Positions 17,422-26,498 of a stretch of DNA of 64,000 bases are shown here, one piece after another (position 1 is the stretch's first letter; every line of letters begins with the position of its first letter). Source of the stretch: UBA868 sp016776875 (lineage in GTDB: Bacteria > Pseudomonadota > Gammaproteobacteria > Arenicellales > UBA868); the NCBI GenBank assembly GCA_051201585.1, contig CP179198.1, forward strand, positions 248,001 through 312,000. The letters are read 5' to 3'. A model generated the notes under the pieces. That model ran no database searches and had not been told where the DNA came from. It saw only the letters and a program-made list of their open reading frames with translations. A program made the translations under genes and the position numbers.

Positions 17422-18261
17422 GTGACCCTAGAACGTCGTTTGCCATTTACTAAAATGCACTCCCTTGGCAATGATTTTGTCATGCTCAACGGCATTGATG
17501 AGTCCATCGATTTAAGCGCCGAACAAGCGAGGCAACTAGCAGATCGTCATCATGGTGTTGGGTGCGACCAGATAATTCTGGTGCAGCCTGCTGACGGCGC
17601 GGCAGATTTTTTAATGCGGGTGTTTAACACCGATGGCAGCGAGTCAGGTCAATGCGGGAATGGGGCAAGATGCTTGGGCGAGTTTCTTCGGGACCAGGGA
17701 TTGACTTCGCGAGAATCGATTCACATTCAAACCCAAAGCACGCAATTTGAACTCAAGATGCAAGAGAAAGGTGTAGTAAGTGCCGCACTCGCTGCACCCA
17801 ATTTCGAGCCGCGCGACATTCCACTTATCGCCCACACTCAGGAAGACTATTACGATCTTAAAATTAAGGATCAATCTTTTCGCGTGGGTGCTGTTTCGAT
17901 GGGTAATCCCCACGCCGTCATACTGGTTGATGATGTAAGTATTGCGCCGGTTGCTGAGATTGGATCAGCAATCGAATGTCACGCTGCTTTTCCAGAAAAC
18001 GCCAACGTTGGATTTTTAGAGATTGCGGGTAGAGGCCAACTGCGATTGCGGGTCTGGGAGCGGGGTGTTGGTGAGACACTCGCATGCGGTAGTGGCGCGT
18101 GTGCCGCGGTGGCTGTGGCACATCGTTGGGGCAGAATCGAGGCGTCAGTGACGGTTACTCTCCCTGGCGGAAGGCTAGCGATGTTTTGGCCCGGCAACGG
18201 ACCGATTTGGATGACGGGTCCAACGACAACTGTTTTTCAAGGGGTTTGGGATCTCGACTGA
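17422..18261 (+). CDS. dapF: Diaminopimelate epimerase
   Basis: Interconverts LL- and meso-diaminopimelate for lysine and peptidoglycan. 279 residues, GTG start at 17422. The two catalytic cysteines are Cys78 in GQCGNGARC and Cys222 in ACGSGACA. The N-terminal FTKMHSLGNDFV and VSMGNPHAVILVD are also diagnostic. It heads the dapF-DUF484-xerC group, with one base between its stop and the next ATG. In E. coli yigB would follow xerC; here a YigB-type gene lies elsewhere (45837). Confidence 0.95.
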   Translation: MTLERRLPFTKMHSLGNDFVMLNGIDESIDLSAEQARQLADRHHGVGCDQIILVQPADGAADFLMRVFNTDGSESGQCGNGARCLGEFLRDQGLTSRESIHIQTQSTQFELKMQEKGVVSAALAAPNFEPRDIPLIAHTQEDYYDLKIKDQSFRVGAVSMGNPHAVILVDDVSIAPVAEIGSAIECHAAFPENANVGFLEIAGRGQLRLRVWERGVGETLACGSGACAAVAVAHRWGRIEASVTVTLPGGRLAMFWPGNGPIWMTGPTTTVFQGVWDLD

Positions 18262-18262
18262 T

Positions 18263-18979
18263 ATGAATCCTGTCAATTCAAAGCAAAAACGTGCCGTCGT
18301 GGGAGTCACAGAGGCTGAGGTGTCTGATTTTTTACGCGCCCACCCTGATTTTTTTGAGCGTCATTTGGCGTTGTTAACCGAGCTTGTTATTCCTCACTCT
18401 GCGAGAGGGCGGACGGTATCTTTGCTTGAGCGCCAGGTGGTTGCGCTGAGAGATCAATTGACCATTGAGCGCAAAAATCTTAAGGGACTGGTTAATGCCG
18501 CGCTAGATAACACCCGGCTGCAGCAGCGACTACAAAAATGTTTTGAATTAATCGCAAGATCCGATGATCTACACATATTGCTCGAAACACTGCCCAGTCT
18601 TTTGCAGGCAGAGTTTGATCTGGGGGTTGTGGATATTCGACTGCTGGATGGGAAAACGTGGCCAGCGGTTCCCGTTGAGCACCTGATTGCGCGCGACGAT
18701 AATCGAACTGAGGCACTCATTAAACGGCTTGCGGGCAAACGATGCTTAATTGACGCTCCGGTCTCGGATCTTTTGATCTCATTGCTCAAAAACGACTCTT
18801 TTTCCAATCCGGGTTCTTGCGCGGTTTTGCCCATGCTGACTGCAGAGCACTCATTGATTGGTTGGATTGTTTTGGTCTCGGAGGATCGGGACCACTATCG
18901 ACCTGATATGGACACCATCCTGCTCGAGGGGCTCGGTGGCCTTTTAAGCGCCACAATTCAGCGGTTCAGGTTAGCCTAA
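18263..18979 (+). CDS. DUF484 family protein (YigA-like)
   Basis: A 238-residue DUF484 protein. The N-terminal helical part carries VSDFLRAHPDFFERHLALLTEL and the coiled-coil LLERQVVALRDQLTIERKNL; the C-terminal part looks like a GAF-type domain (IGWIVLVSEDRDHYRPDMDTILLEGLGGLL). Function is not established. The family is conserved between dapF and xerC in gammaproteobacteria, as here, and its genes are probably co-transcribed. Cytosolic. Confidence 0.9.
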   Translation: MNPVNSKQKRAVVGVTEAEVSDFLRAHPDFFERHLALLTELVIPHSARGRTVSLLERQVVALRDQLTIERKNLKGLVNAALDNTRLQQRLQKCFELIARSDDLHILLETLPSLLQAEFDLGVVDIRLLDGKTWPAVPVEHLIARDDNRTEALIKRLAGKRCLIDAPVSDLLISLLKNDSFSNPGSCAVLPMLTAEHSLIGWIVLVSEDRDHYRPDMDTILLEGLGGLLSATIQRFRLA

Positions 18980-18989
18980 GCAGGTCCCG

Positions 18990-19892
18990 ATGACTCCAAG
19001 TCAACCACTCATTAACCGCTTTCTTGACCATCTTAAGTTTGAGCGCCGCGTATCTGATCACACGGTATCGGCGTACCGTATTGATCTTCTCCGTCTTCAG
19101 GAGTTTGCGGTCCAGCGCAAGATCCAGAACATCGCTCGATTGGCCCCACCCCAGGCCAGACTGTTTGCGGCTGGTCTCCGTCATTTGAATCTGTCGAGCC
19201 GGTCAATTGCCCGCACGCTCTCAGCGGCCCGCTCGTTTTATAAATTCTTGATTCGTGAGGGTGAAGGCAAGACAAACCCTTTTGAAGGTATTTCGACGCC
19301 TCGTGGTGAGCGCAAGTTGCCACGTACGCTGAATATCGAGCAAGCGGCGCAGTTAGTTATGATCACGCCTGATTCTGACTTAACTTTCCGTGACCGGGCT
19401 ATCCTCGAACTACTTTACTCCTCAGGATTGCGTCTCTCCGAGCTCGAACGCAGCAACGTCTGTGATGTTGATCTGGCGGATAAGACAATGACGATCCTGG
19501 GGAAAGGTGGCAAGACCCGAATTGTGCCGGTAGGGCGGCATGCGATTACGGCGATTAGATCGTGGCTTCAGAGGCGGCAAGCGCTGGTTTCTAATATTGA
19601 AGAGAAAGCGCTCTTTGTCAGCCGATCGGGCAACCGATTGGGCGCGCGCGCGATCCAAAAAAGAGTTGAGTACTGGGCCAAACGCCAAGGACTTGATCGA
19701 TCCGTGCATCCGCATATGTTGCGACACTCTTTTGCAAGCCACATGCTGGAGTCAAGCTCGGATTTAAGGGCGGTTCAGGAATTATTGGGCCATTCTGATA
19801 TCTCGACGACTCAAGTTTATACCCATCTTGATTTTCAGCATCTCGCAAAAGTCTATGATAAGGCGCATCCGAGGGCTCGAAGACGAAAATAG
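18990..19892 (+). CDS. xerC: Tyrosine recombinase XerC
   Basis: A 300-residue site-specific recombinase that, with XerD, resolves chromosome dimers at dif. The N-terminal SAM-like DNA-binding domain has FLDHLKFERRVSDHTVSAYR. The catalytic residues are all present: Arg148 (SSGLRLSEL), Lys172 region (GKGGKTR), His242-x2-Arg245 (HMLRHSFASHML), His268 (LGHSDIS) and Tyr277 (TQVYTHLD). Its place after dapF and DUF484 identifies it as the housekeeping XerC rather than a phage or integron integrase. No dif site was recognised nearby. Confidence 0.94.
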   Translation: MTPSQPLINRFLDHLKFERRVSDHTVSAYRIDLLRLQEFAVQRKIQNIARLAPPQARLFAAGLRHLNLSSRSIARTLSAARSFYKFLIREGEGKTNPFEGISTPRGERKLPRTLNIEQAAQLVMITPDSDLTFRDRAILELLYSSGLRLSELERSNVCDVDLADKTMTILGKGGKTRIVPVGRHAITAIRSWLQRRQALVSNIEEKALFVSRSGNRLGARAIQKRVEYWAKRQGLDRSVHPHMLRHSFASHMLESSSDLRAVQELLGHSDISTTQVYTHLDFQHLAKVYDKAHPRARRRK

Positions 19893-20121
19893 TTTTTAAC
19901 TCGTTTTGGATACTTCGGATGTTGTTTGGCCGCAGCCGGTTCTGGGTTTTTGGCTGAAAGGTGGGCTTCAATGACGCTTGAGCCGGTGCCGACATAATTC
20001 TAAATAAGTTTAATTTATCGATAGATCAGGCGTAAAGCGCTGATATTTATGATAATATCGGCGCCGTCGTGTGCCCATAAGGGCCCTTGTTTTGCGATTT
20101 AATATCTATCTGGGAGTAGCC

Positions 20122-22137
20122 ATGTCTTCTATTGCTCTGATTCCTGCTGTTTTGGGTGTTGTTGGTTTGCTAGCGGCATTTATAGTGTATCGGTCAGTTT
20201 TATCGTATTCGTCTGGCAGCGGGAAGGTTGTCGACATTGGTGAAAAGATTCATCGCGGCGCAATGGTGTTTATGCGTCGGGAGTATTCCTATCTCGCCAT
20301 TTTTGTCATTGTGGTTGGCGCCCTGATTTTTATATCAGATCTCGGTTGGAAAACGGCAGTCGCTTTTTTTGTCGGCGCTCTTGCTTCTGCGTCCGCTGGC
20401 TACATTGGGATGTACACCGCTACCCGGGCAAATGTTCGGACAACAACGGCTGCAGCAGAAAACGGTGCGTCGGCAGCGCTGACTGTCGCGTTTTTTGGCG
20501 GATCAATTATGGGCCTTACAGTTGCGGCGATGGGTTTGCTGGGTCTCGGCGCACTTTATCTGGCTTTCGGAGGTGATCCCCATACGGCTCATGTGATTCA
20601 TGGCTTTGGAATGGGAGCGTCATCCGTTGCACTTTTCTCCCGAGTCGGGGGCGGTATTTTCACCAAGAGCGCTGACGTTGGCGCGGATCTTGTGGGCAAG
20701 GTTGAAGCCGGCATCCCGGAAGATGATCCTCGTAACCCCGGTGTGATCGCAGATAATGTGGGTGACAATGTGGGTGACGTGGCCGGTATGGGCTCAGATA
20801 TTTTCGAATCCTACTGTGGCGCTATTATTGCTTCAATCGCGATTGCCGCAACACTGACCCCCGAAGTTCTTGGCCTTCTTGCAAATGGCGATCAATCCAA
20901 GCTCATGTTTATGCCGCTCGCATTAGCATCGGTCGGACTTTTGTGCTCGCTCGCGGGAATTGCGATCGTGAAGGGATCGTCCGGTAGCGCACCTGATAAA
21001 GCGCTTCGAACCGGAACCATCGGATCAACCGTTATCTTTATTATTGCTGCGCTGGCCCTGGTTCACTGGTCAGATGTGAGTTTAAATATTTGGTGGGCAG
21101 TTGTTGTTGGCGCAGTCGGCGGTATCATCATTGGGCTGGTGACTGAGTACTACACGGCAGGCAGTCCCGTCAGAAAGATCGCGGGAGCCGGAGAGACTGG
21201 ACCGGCAACCGTGATGATCGCGGGCCTTTCGGTTGGTATGCAGTCTGTCGTTGTGCCGGTTTTGGTGTTGTGCGCCATTATTCTTGTTTCAAGCCATTTA
21301 GCCGGCCTTTACGGGGTGGGTATCGCGGCTGTTGGCATGTTGGGCACAGTGGGTATCACGATGGCGATTGATGCCTACGGTCCGGTCGCAGATAACGCCG
21401 GCGGTATTGCAGAAATGGCTGGACTGGGCGAAGAGGTTCGTGAGATTACCGATACTTTGGACGAGCTGGGTAACACAACCGCTGCTATTGGCAAGGGTTT
21501 TGCGATTGGCGCGGCTGCGCTTGCGGCACTCGCGATTATCTCTGCTTATATAGAAACGGTTGCTTTGCATGTTTCTGACTTCAGTTTGCAAATTAACGAT
21601 CCGATTGTGCTGGCGGGTATGTTTCTTGGTGGCATTTTCCCGTTTCTCGTCAGCAGTATGACAATGACAGCAGTCGGGGATGCGGCATTCGATATGATTC
21701 GAGAAATTCGTCGGCAGTTTAAAGAAATTCCCGGCCTCCTTGAGGGAACCGGAGAGCCCGATACTGATCGATGCGTGGAGATTGCAACAACAGCAGCGCT
21801 CAAGCGAATGGTGCCACCTGGCGTTCTTGCGGTTGGCGCGCCAGTTGTGGTTGGCTTCACTTTAGGACCCGCAGCTTTAGGCGGCATGCTGGGCGGCGCA
21901 CTGTTGGGCTGCGTGTTGCTCGCATTGACCATGGCGAATGCGGGCGGTGCCTGGGATAACGCTAAAAAATACGTTGAAAAGGGCAACCTTGGTGGAAAAG
22001 GCTCTGATGTGCATAAGGCGGCTGTTGTGGGAGATACGGTTGGTGATCCGTTTAAAGACACTTCTGGTCCGGCGATGAATATCTTGATTAACGTCATGGC
22101 CATTGTTTCACTGGTGATCGCTCCATTGCTAGGCTAG
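20122..22137 (+). CDS. hppA: Membrane-bound pyrophosphatase, K+-dependent type
   Basis: A 671-residue integral membrane pyrophosphatase that couples PPi hydrolysis to ion export. Start ATG at 20122 follows GGGAGTAGCC, a good ribosome site. Active-site loops are intact: DVGADLVGKVEAGIPEDD, DNVGDNVGDVAGMG, and the last VGDTVGDPFKDTSGPAMN. The residues known to decide potassium dependence read GNTTAAIGKG: Ala454 and Gly457 occupy the places where K+-independent enzymes have Lys and Thr. This puts it in the K+-dependent class, whose members pump Na+ or H+. The pumped ion cannot be settled by eye. A strong terminator follows at 22182. Confidence 0.93.
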   Translation: MSSIALIPAVLGVVGLLAAFIVYRSVLSYSSGSGKVVDIGEKIHRGAMVFMRREYSYLAIFVIVVGALIFISDLGWKTAVAFFVGALASASAGYIGMYTATRANVRTTTAAAENGASAALTVAFFGGSIMGLTVAAMGLLGLGALYLAFGGDPHTAHVIHGFGMGASSVALFSRVGGGIFTKSADVGADLVGKVEAGIPEDDPRNPGVIADNVGDNVGDVAGMGSDIFESYCGAIIASIAIAATLTPEVLGLLANGDQSKLMFMPLALASVGLLCSLAGIAIVKGSSGSAPDKALRTGTIGSTVIFIIAALALVHWSDVSLNIWWAVVVGAVGGIIIGLVTEYYTAGSPVRKIAGAGETGPATVMIAGLSVGMQSVVVPVLVLCAIILVSSHLAGLYGVGIAAVGMLGTVGITMAIDAYGPVADNAGGIAEMAGLGEEVREITDTLDELGNTTAAIGKGFAIGAAALAALAIISAYIETVALHVSDFSLQINDPIVLAGMFLGGIFPFLVSSMTMTAVGDAAFDMIREIRRQFKEIPGLLEGTGEPDTDRCVEIATTAALKRMVPPGVLAVGAPVVVGFTLGPAALGGMLGGALLGCVLLALTMANAGGAWDNAKKYVEKGNLGGKGSDVHKAAVVGDTVGDPFKDTSGPAMNILINVMAIVSLVIAPLLG

Positions 22138-22181
22138 CGCAGCATGAGTTGATTGCCATTGCCATTGTTGTTATTGTTTTG

Positions 22182-22212
22182 AAAAAGGCCGGCGAAATGC
22201 CGGCCTTTTTTT
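22182..22212 (+). terminator. Rho-independent terminator after hppA
   Basis: Perfect GGCCGGC (22187-22193) / GCCGGCC (22199-22205) stem with five-base loop GAAAT, preceded by A5 and followed by T7. Strong canonical terminator, 45 bases after the hppA stop. Confidence 0.92.
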
Positions 22213-22284
22213 ATAACGAATCAGGCAATTGTCAAAATAGCCGATTGGGAGAAACTCAGCCATCAAACCAAAGAGTATTTTCGG

Positions 22285-22938
22285 GTGAATAAAAAAATGA
22301 ACTGTGAGTTAGATCATCTCGTAATAGGTGCAGAAACTCTGGATCAGGGTTGCGATTTCATTGGCGATTTGTTTGGTGAACGTCCCCATCCTGGAGGCGA
22401 ACATCCAAATATGGGCACCCACAATGCGCTGATGCATTTGGGCGGAACGGTTTATCTTGAAGTAATTGCGATCAATCCAGACGCCGCCCCTGCCGCGTGG
22501 CCTCGATGGTTTTCACTTGATGAGGAGAAAACCCGTTTATTCCTTAAAGATCAACCAAAGCTTATTACCTGGGTCGCTCGTACCCAAAATATTGAGATGA
22601 TTGGCAGTTTAGATGACTACGCTCAAAACAGTGTCCGATCAATGTCCAGAGGCGATCTCGCCTGGCAGTTTGCATTTTCCACTGACGGGCGCTGCATCGC
22701 TGACGGGTTATTACCGCACGTTATTCAGTGGCAGTCTGACAAACATCCTACTGACGCGATGTTGGCAAGTCCGGTGCAATTGCTGACGTTGAGAGGTTGC
22801 GCGCCGGACGCTAACAATATCCAATCGGTCATCAACAAGATGGGGCTGTCGTCGGTATTTACCTGCGATCCGGCAAAAGATGATCAGGTTAAATTAACGG
22901 CGGAATTCACAACGCCTAAAGGTGTCATCAAGCTTTAA
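22285..22938 (+). CDS. Glyoxalase-like (VOC superfamily) protein
   Basis: A 217-residue protein of the Glyoxalase_3-like group. Pattern: LDHLVIGAETLDQGCDFIGDLFG, then MGTHNALMHLGGTVYLEVIAINPD, which are the two strands carrying metal or substrate ligands in VOC proteins. The remaining part matches weakly. GTG at 22285 follows AAAGAG; ATG at 22297 is an equally possible start. The substrate is unknown. The next gene begins 23 bases later on the same strand, so the two may be one transcript. Confidence 0.75.
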   Translation: MNKKMNCELDHLVIGAETLDQGCDFIGDLFGERPHPGGEHPNMGTHNALMHLGGTVYLEVIAINPDAAPAAWPRWFSLDEEKTRLFLKDQPKLITWVARTQNIEMIGSLDDYAQNSVRSMSRGDLAWQFAFSTDGRCIADGLLPHVIQWQSDKHPTDAMLASPVQLLTLRGCAPDANNIQSVINKMGLSSVFTCDPAKDDQVKLTAEFTTPKGVIKL

Positions 22939-22961
22939 TCAATTTTCCAAGTGAGCTGATT

Positions 22962-24008
22962 TTGAGCATGCGCGTTTCACCACATTCTGAAGCAGTCACG
23001 TTTGATTGGGCAGCAGCCGTCCGGCTTTTATCTGCATTTAATCGACATCAGAATAATGCTTCGCCAAAGACCGTTTTTCATGCGGGCTATCCTCTGGATA
23101 TTTACGATCCCAAAAAACCGCCCAAAGCGTCGGTGATTTTTATCCCGGGTCTCGCAATTCACGGTCGTGAAGATCGTCGTATTCGCCAGCTTGCAAGCGC
23201 ACTGTGTGCTGCGGGGTTACGCGTTGTTGTCCCAGATATTCCAAGCATCCGATCGTTAAGGGTGACATCTGGCCAGTCTCATGAGGTTCGGGACTTGGTC
23301 GAAATACTGGTCAATGAGCGGAGTCTGGTGGTAACTGAGAATGTTGCTTTGATGTCAGTTTCTTTTTCGAGCGTATTTGCTCTGGATATTGCCCGACAAG
23401 GTACGCTAGGCACGCGCCTGAAAGGGGTTGGGATCATTGGTGGTTATTCTGATATTGAAAGCGTCGCGTCCTTTTTAATAAAAGCAAAGCGAGCCGATCC
23501 TTATGGGAAGTTGATTATTTCTCGGAGTTACCTTCTTGAAACTGATCCTGATAATTATGCAGAGGGTGATGCGCTGCAGCGAGCGGTGGAGTCATCTGCT
23601 CTAAATCCAAAATCGCCCAATCCACTTTGTGATTTGTTTGATCTAACGGATTCCATTCAGGCCGGAATTTATGAACGACTAACTGATGCAGATTATTGTC
23701 ATGATTTTTATTTAAAAATATTGGATCACTTGGATGATCAGTGGTCAGGATACCGACTTGAGGGTGATTTTCCTCACGACATGTCACCGGTATTTATATT
23801 GCACGGACGCCATGATCGAATCATTCCCTCTGGAGAGGCCAAACGTCTTGCGCAGCGATTCAGTCAGCAAAAACTACCTCATTTCCTTTGCATGAGCGAA
23901 CTTCTAAATCACGGGAATTCTGACATCTCGATGAGAAAATTTTTTGAAGTTTATCGGCTACTTAAGGGCTTTGCCTGGTTTTTGGGTCAAATTGGCCGTG
24001 TGGACTGA
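22962..24008 (+). CDS. Alpha/beta-hydrolase fold protein with atypical nucleophile elbow
   Basis: A 348-residue cytosolic alpha/beta-hydrolase-like protein. Strand-helix order is clear: ASVIFIPGLAIHGREDRRIRQ (oxyanion region), LASALCAAGLRVVVPDIP, the elbow NVALMSVSFSSVFALDIA, acid loop VFILHGRHDRIIP with Asp, and LLNHGNSDIS with the His. The nucleophile elbow reads S-V-S-F-S rather than the usual G-x-S-x-G, so catalytic activity is likely but the motif is degenerate. It may start at TTG 22962 or ATG 22968. No substrate can be assigned. It follows a VOC gene and ends before a bidirectional terminator. Confidence 0.75.
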   Translation: MSMRVSPHSEAVTFDWAAAVRLLSAFNRHQNNASPKTVFHAGYPLDIYDPKKPPKASVIFIPGLAIHGREDRRIRQLASALCAAGLRVVVPDIPSIRSLRVTSGQSHEVRDLVEILVNERSLVVTENVALMSVSFSSVFALDIARQGTLGTRLKGVGIIGGYSDIESVASFLIKAKRADPYGKLIISRSYLLETDPDNYAEGDALQRAVESSALNPKSPNPLCDLFDLTDSIQAGIYERLTDADYCHDFYLKILDHLDDQWSGYRLEGDFPHDMSPVFILHGRHDRIIPSGEAKRLAQRFSQQKLPHFLCMSELLNHGNSDISMRKFFEVYRLLKGFAWFLGQIGRVD

Positions 24009-24056
24009 GGCTTGGGTAACACCGCAAACCGCTGGTTGCGGGTTAAAGATTGCCCC

Positions 24057-24085
24057 AAAAAAAGGGCGCAAGCGCGCCCTTTTTT
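24057..24085. terminator. Bidirectional rho-independent terminator
   Basis: GGGCGC (24064-24069) and GCGCCC (24074-24079) around AAGC, flanked by a run of A on the left and of T on the right. It serves both the + strand hydrolase gene and the convergent minus strand gene at 24108-24764. Confidence 0.92.
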
Positions 24086-24107
24086 ATGGTCTATGACAGG
24101 TGAGTGC

Positions 24108-24764
24108 TTAAACGTAATACACAATTCCCGTCATTACGGCTGTGAGGACGACGGATGAGGTGATGACTGCTTTGACCGATGCAATCGCGCCGTTCATTTT
24201 CCCCCAGATGGCGTTGATTTCAATAAGCGCCACGATCACAAGTCCGATGACAAGTGCGAGACTGCTCATCGCGATTTCTCCGACACCGCCAAGTAGTCCA
24301 CCGTTGGCCATCGGTGCCGCGTGAGCAGACGCTACCATGAAGTAAAGCATGGGTAGGGAGAATAATGTATTCGTTCGAGATGCCAAGGCCGCCTTTGGAC
24401 CGGCTACGGCTTTGTCACCCTGATCAAGACCAATGACGATTTTTTGGTTTGGCCAAATAATAAGCCAGACATTGAGCATCATCAGAGTACCCATTAGCGC
24501 GCCAAGCGCAATCGCAAGACTGAGCCGCATATGTAAGATATAGCCGAGCAGGATCAGCCCTGATAGGAAGGTGAACATCGCCGCCCAACGAAACCACCAG
24601 AGCGCTCTTGGCGCCAGTTTTGCCATGACATCAGCTTTTGCGCCGTCATCTGCTTCTTTTACGTATTCTGTTTGAACAAAGTTGAAGTAGTAGAGCAGAC
24701 CAATCCAAGTTACGCCAAATACGACATGACCCCACCGCATTGCTACATCCAGAAGATATGACAT
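24108..24764 (-). CDS. PuuD-type urate hydroxylase membrane domain protein, without cytochrome c domain
   Basis: A 218-residue integral membrane protein matching the N-terminal membrane domain of PuuD-type urate hydroxylase. It shares with the full-length PuuD at 59531-60721 the first-helix motif WGHVVFGVTWIGLLYYFNF, a long second helix region ALWWFRWAAMFTFLSGLILL, and the IIWPNQKIV motif. The C-terminal cytochrome c domain of PuuD is absent and the protein ends after another helix. It is therefore either a paralogue with a separate partner or a different membrane enzyme of the same fold. Monocistronic on the minus strand, ending at a shared terminator. Confidence 0.78.
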   Translation of the reverse strand: MSYLLDVAMRWGHVVFGVTWIGLLYYFNFVQTEYVKEADDGAKADVMAKLAPRALWWFRWAAMFTFLSGLILLGYILHMRLSLAIALGALMGTLMMLNVWLIIWPNQKIVIGLDQGDKAVAGPKAALASRTNTLFSLPMLYFMVASAHAAPMANGGLLGGVGEIAMSSLALVIGLVIVALIEINAIWGKMNGAIASVKAVITSSVVLTAVMTGIVYYV

Positions 24765-24942
24765 TTATTTTCTCTCCACTAAGGTTTGTTGAGCGTCAGA
24801 TTTGTCCTGGCAGTTCCCGCTAACCGAGAATTGATTTCATACTATTGACGATCGAAAACTGACGGCGTGATTCTAATTCAGACGCCTTTTATTCGCTACC
24901 GATCCCTTTTAAAAACCTTACAAATAGGGAAGTTATCGCCCG

Positions 24943-26304
24943 TCAGGCTATCGAAGGCAGGCCCGCGAGCGCCATCGCAACTTCTGACTCGTCGTACGCA
25001 TAGTCCTCTAGTTTGCCCGAGTTATAGTCCGTGTAGGCCTGCATATCGAAATAACCATGACCACAAAGGTTGAACAGGATTGCTCTGGAAGTGCCTTCTT
25101 CCTTACAACGCATGGCCTCGACAATCGCACCTTTCACGGCGTGATTGGCCTCGGGTGCGGGCACAATGCCTTCAGCACGTGCAAATGTGATGCCAGCATC
25201 AAAGCAATCAGTTTGCGAATAGGCGGTCGGGTTGATCTCGCCAAGATTGACCAGCTGACTCACAAGGGGCGCCATTCCGTGATATCGAAGTCCGCCGGCA
25301 TGAGACGCGGGAGGTAAAAAAGCCGAACCCAGTGTGTGCATTTTGACAAGCGGTGTCAGGTTACCGGTATCACCGAAATCATAGGCGTACTTGCCCTTGG
25401 TTAAGGTCGGACAGTTTGCAGGCTCTACTGCAACAATTTTAACGTCTTGCTCGCCGCGCAGTTTGGCGCCGATAAATGGAAAACTGAGGCCGGCAAAATT
25501 ACTCCCGCCACCGGTGCATCCCACCACGATGTCGGGATAGTCGGCAGCGAGTTCCATTTGTCTCATGGCTTCTTGACCAACAACAGTTTGATGTAACAAC
25601 ACATGATTGAGCACACTACCGAGTGAATATTTTGTGTCATCCCGTTGCGCAGCGGTCTCGACGGCTTCGCTAATGGCGATCCCGAGACTGCCGGTGCTGT
25701 TTGGATTATCGGCAAGTATCTTGCGGCCGGACTCTGTGAGGTTGCTTGGACTCGCGTGGCAGGTCGCTCCGAAAGTTTCCATAAAAGCACGTCTGTAGGG
25801 TTTTTGGTCATAGCTGACCCGGACCATAAAGACTTCAATCTCCAGACCAAACATGGATCCTGCAAGCGCTAGTGATGATCCCCATTGACCGGCACCCGTT
25901 TCTGTTGCAATCCGCTTGACGCCTTCTTCCTTGCAGAAGAATGCTTGGGCGATGGCTGTATTAGGCTTATGACTCCCGGTTGGGCTGACCCCTTCGTACT
26001 TGTAGTAGATTCGAGCGGGGGTATCGAGGGCTTTTTCGAGTCGTCTCGCTCGATAGAGGGGGCTGGGCCGCCACTGACGATAGATTTCACGAACAGGCGT
26101 GGGTATTTCGATTGCCCGTTCAGCACTAACCTCCTGCATGATGGAAGCCATCGGAAAAAGAGGTGCGAGGTCATCGGGTCCAATGGCTTCTCCTGTACCC
26201 GGATGCAAAACAGGAGCAGGGGGTTCAGGCAGGTCCGCGACGATGTTGTACCAATCTTTCGGAATATCTTCTTCGTTGAGTAGAAATTTAACTTGGTCTG
26301 ACAC
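24943..26304 (-). CDS. TrpB2-type tryptophan synthase beta-like protein
   Basis: A 453-residue PLP enzyme of the TrpB2 (TIGR01415) group, which joins serine with indole. The PLP lysine is Lys113 in EGVSPTGSHKPNTA, and the phosphate-binding glycine loop is VGCTGGGSNFAG. Other family signatures are ETGAGQWGSSLALA and HAGGLRYHGMAPLVS. Compared with classical TrpB it has an N-terminal extension (EEDIPKDWYNIVADLPEPP) and lacks the canonical TrpA-contact pattern. No trpA lies adjacent, so it may work alone as an indole salvage enzyme. It is a single gene on the minus strand with about 180-190 unassigned bases on each side. Confidence 0.9.
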   Translation of the reverse strand: MSDQVKFLLNEEDIPKDWYNIVADLPEPPAPVLHPGTGEAIGPDDLAPLFPMASIMQEVSAERAIEIPTPVREIYRQWRPSPLYRARRLEKALDTPARIYYKYEGVSPTGSHKPNTAIAQAFFCKEEGVKRIATETGAGQWGSSLALAGSMFGLEIEVFMVRVSYDQKPYRRAFMETFGATCHASPSNLTESGRKILADNPNSTGSLGIAISEAVETAAQRDDTKYSLGSVLNHVLLHQTVVGQEAMRQMELAADYPDIVVGCTGGGSNFAGLSFPFIGAKLRGEQDVKIVAVEPANCPTLTKGKYAYDFGDTGNLTPLVKMHTLGSAFLPPASHAGGLRYHGMAPLVSQLVNLGEINPTAYSQTDCFDAGITFARAEGIVPAPEANHAVKGAIVEAMRCKEEGTSRAILFNLCGHGYFDMQAYTDYNSGKLEDYAYDESEVAMALAGLPSIA

Positions 26305-26498
26305 CGTGGACTCCTCTGCTTATTGCCTGATGGGATGATGCGGAATCAACACATAATTTTTCTCGGGAGGTAGAGATTCTTCTGCATCAAATTTCGCGTC
26401 GCTTAAGATCTATCTTAGACAACTTTGCTGAAGTTTGCACATGATGTCATGGGCGATTGATGTAAAGCTGGGAGAGACTCAATATCCGGCTTTGTTGC

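Noticed and set aside
18990..19892. XerC-like recombinase as a sign of a mobile element
   Set aside because: It is the housekeeping copy in a dapF-DUF484-xerC context; no attachment sites or cargo genes lie around it.
21546..22103. A 185-codon open frame antisense to hppA
   Set aside because: A shadow frame of a highly biased membrane-protein gene, with no ribosome site and no domain.
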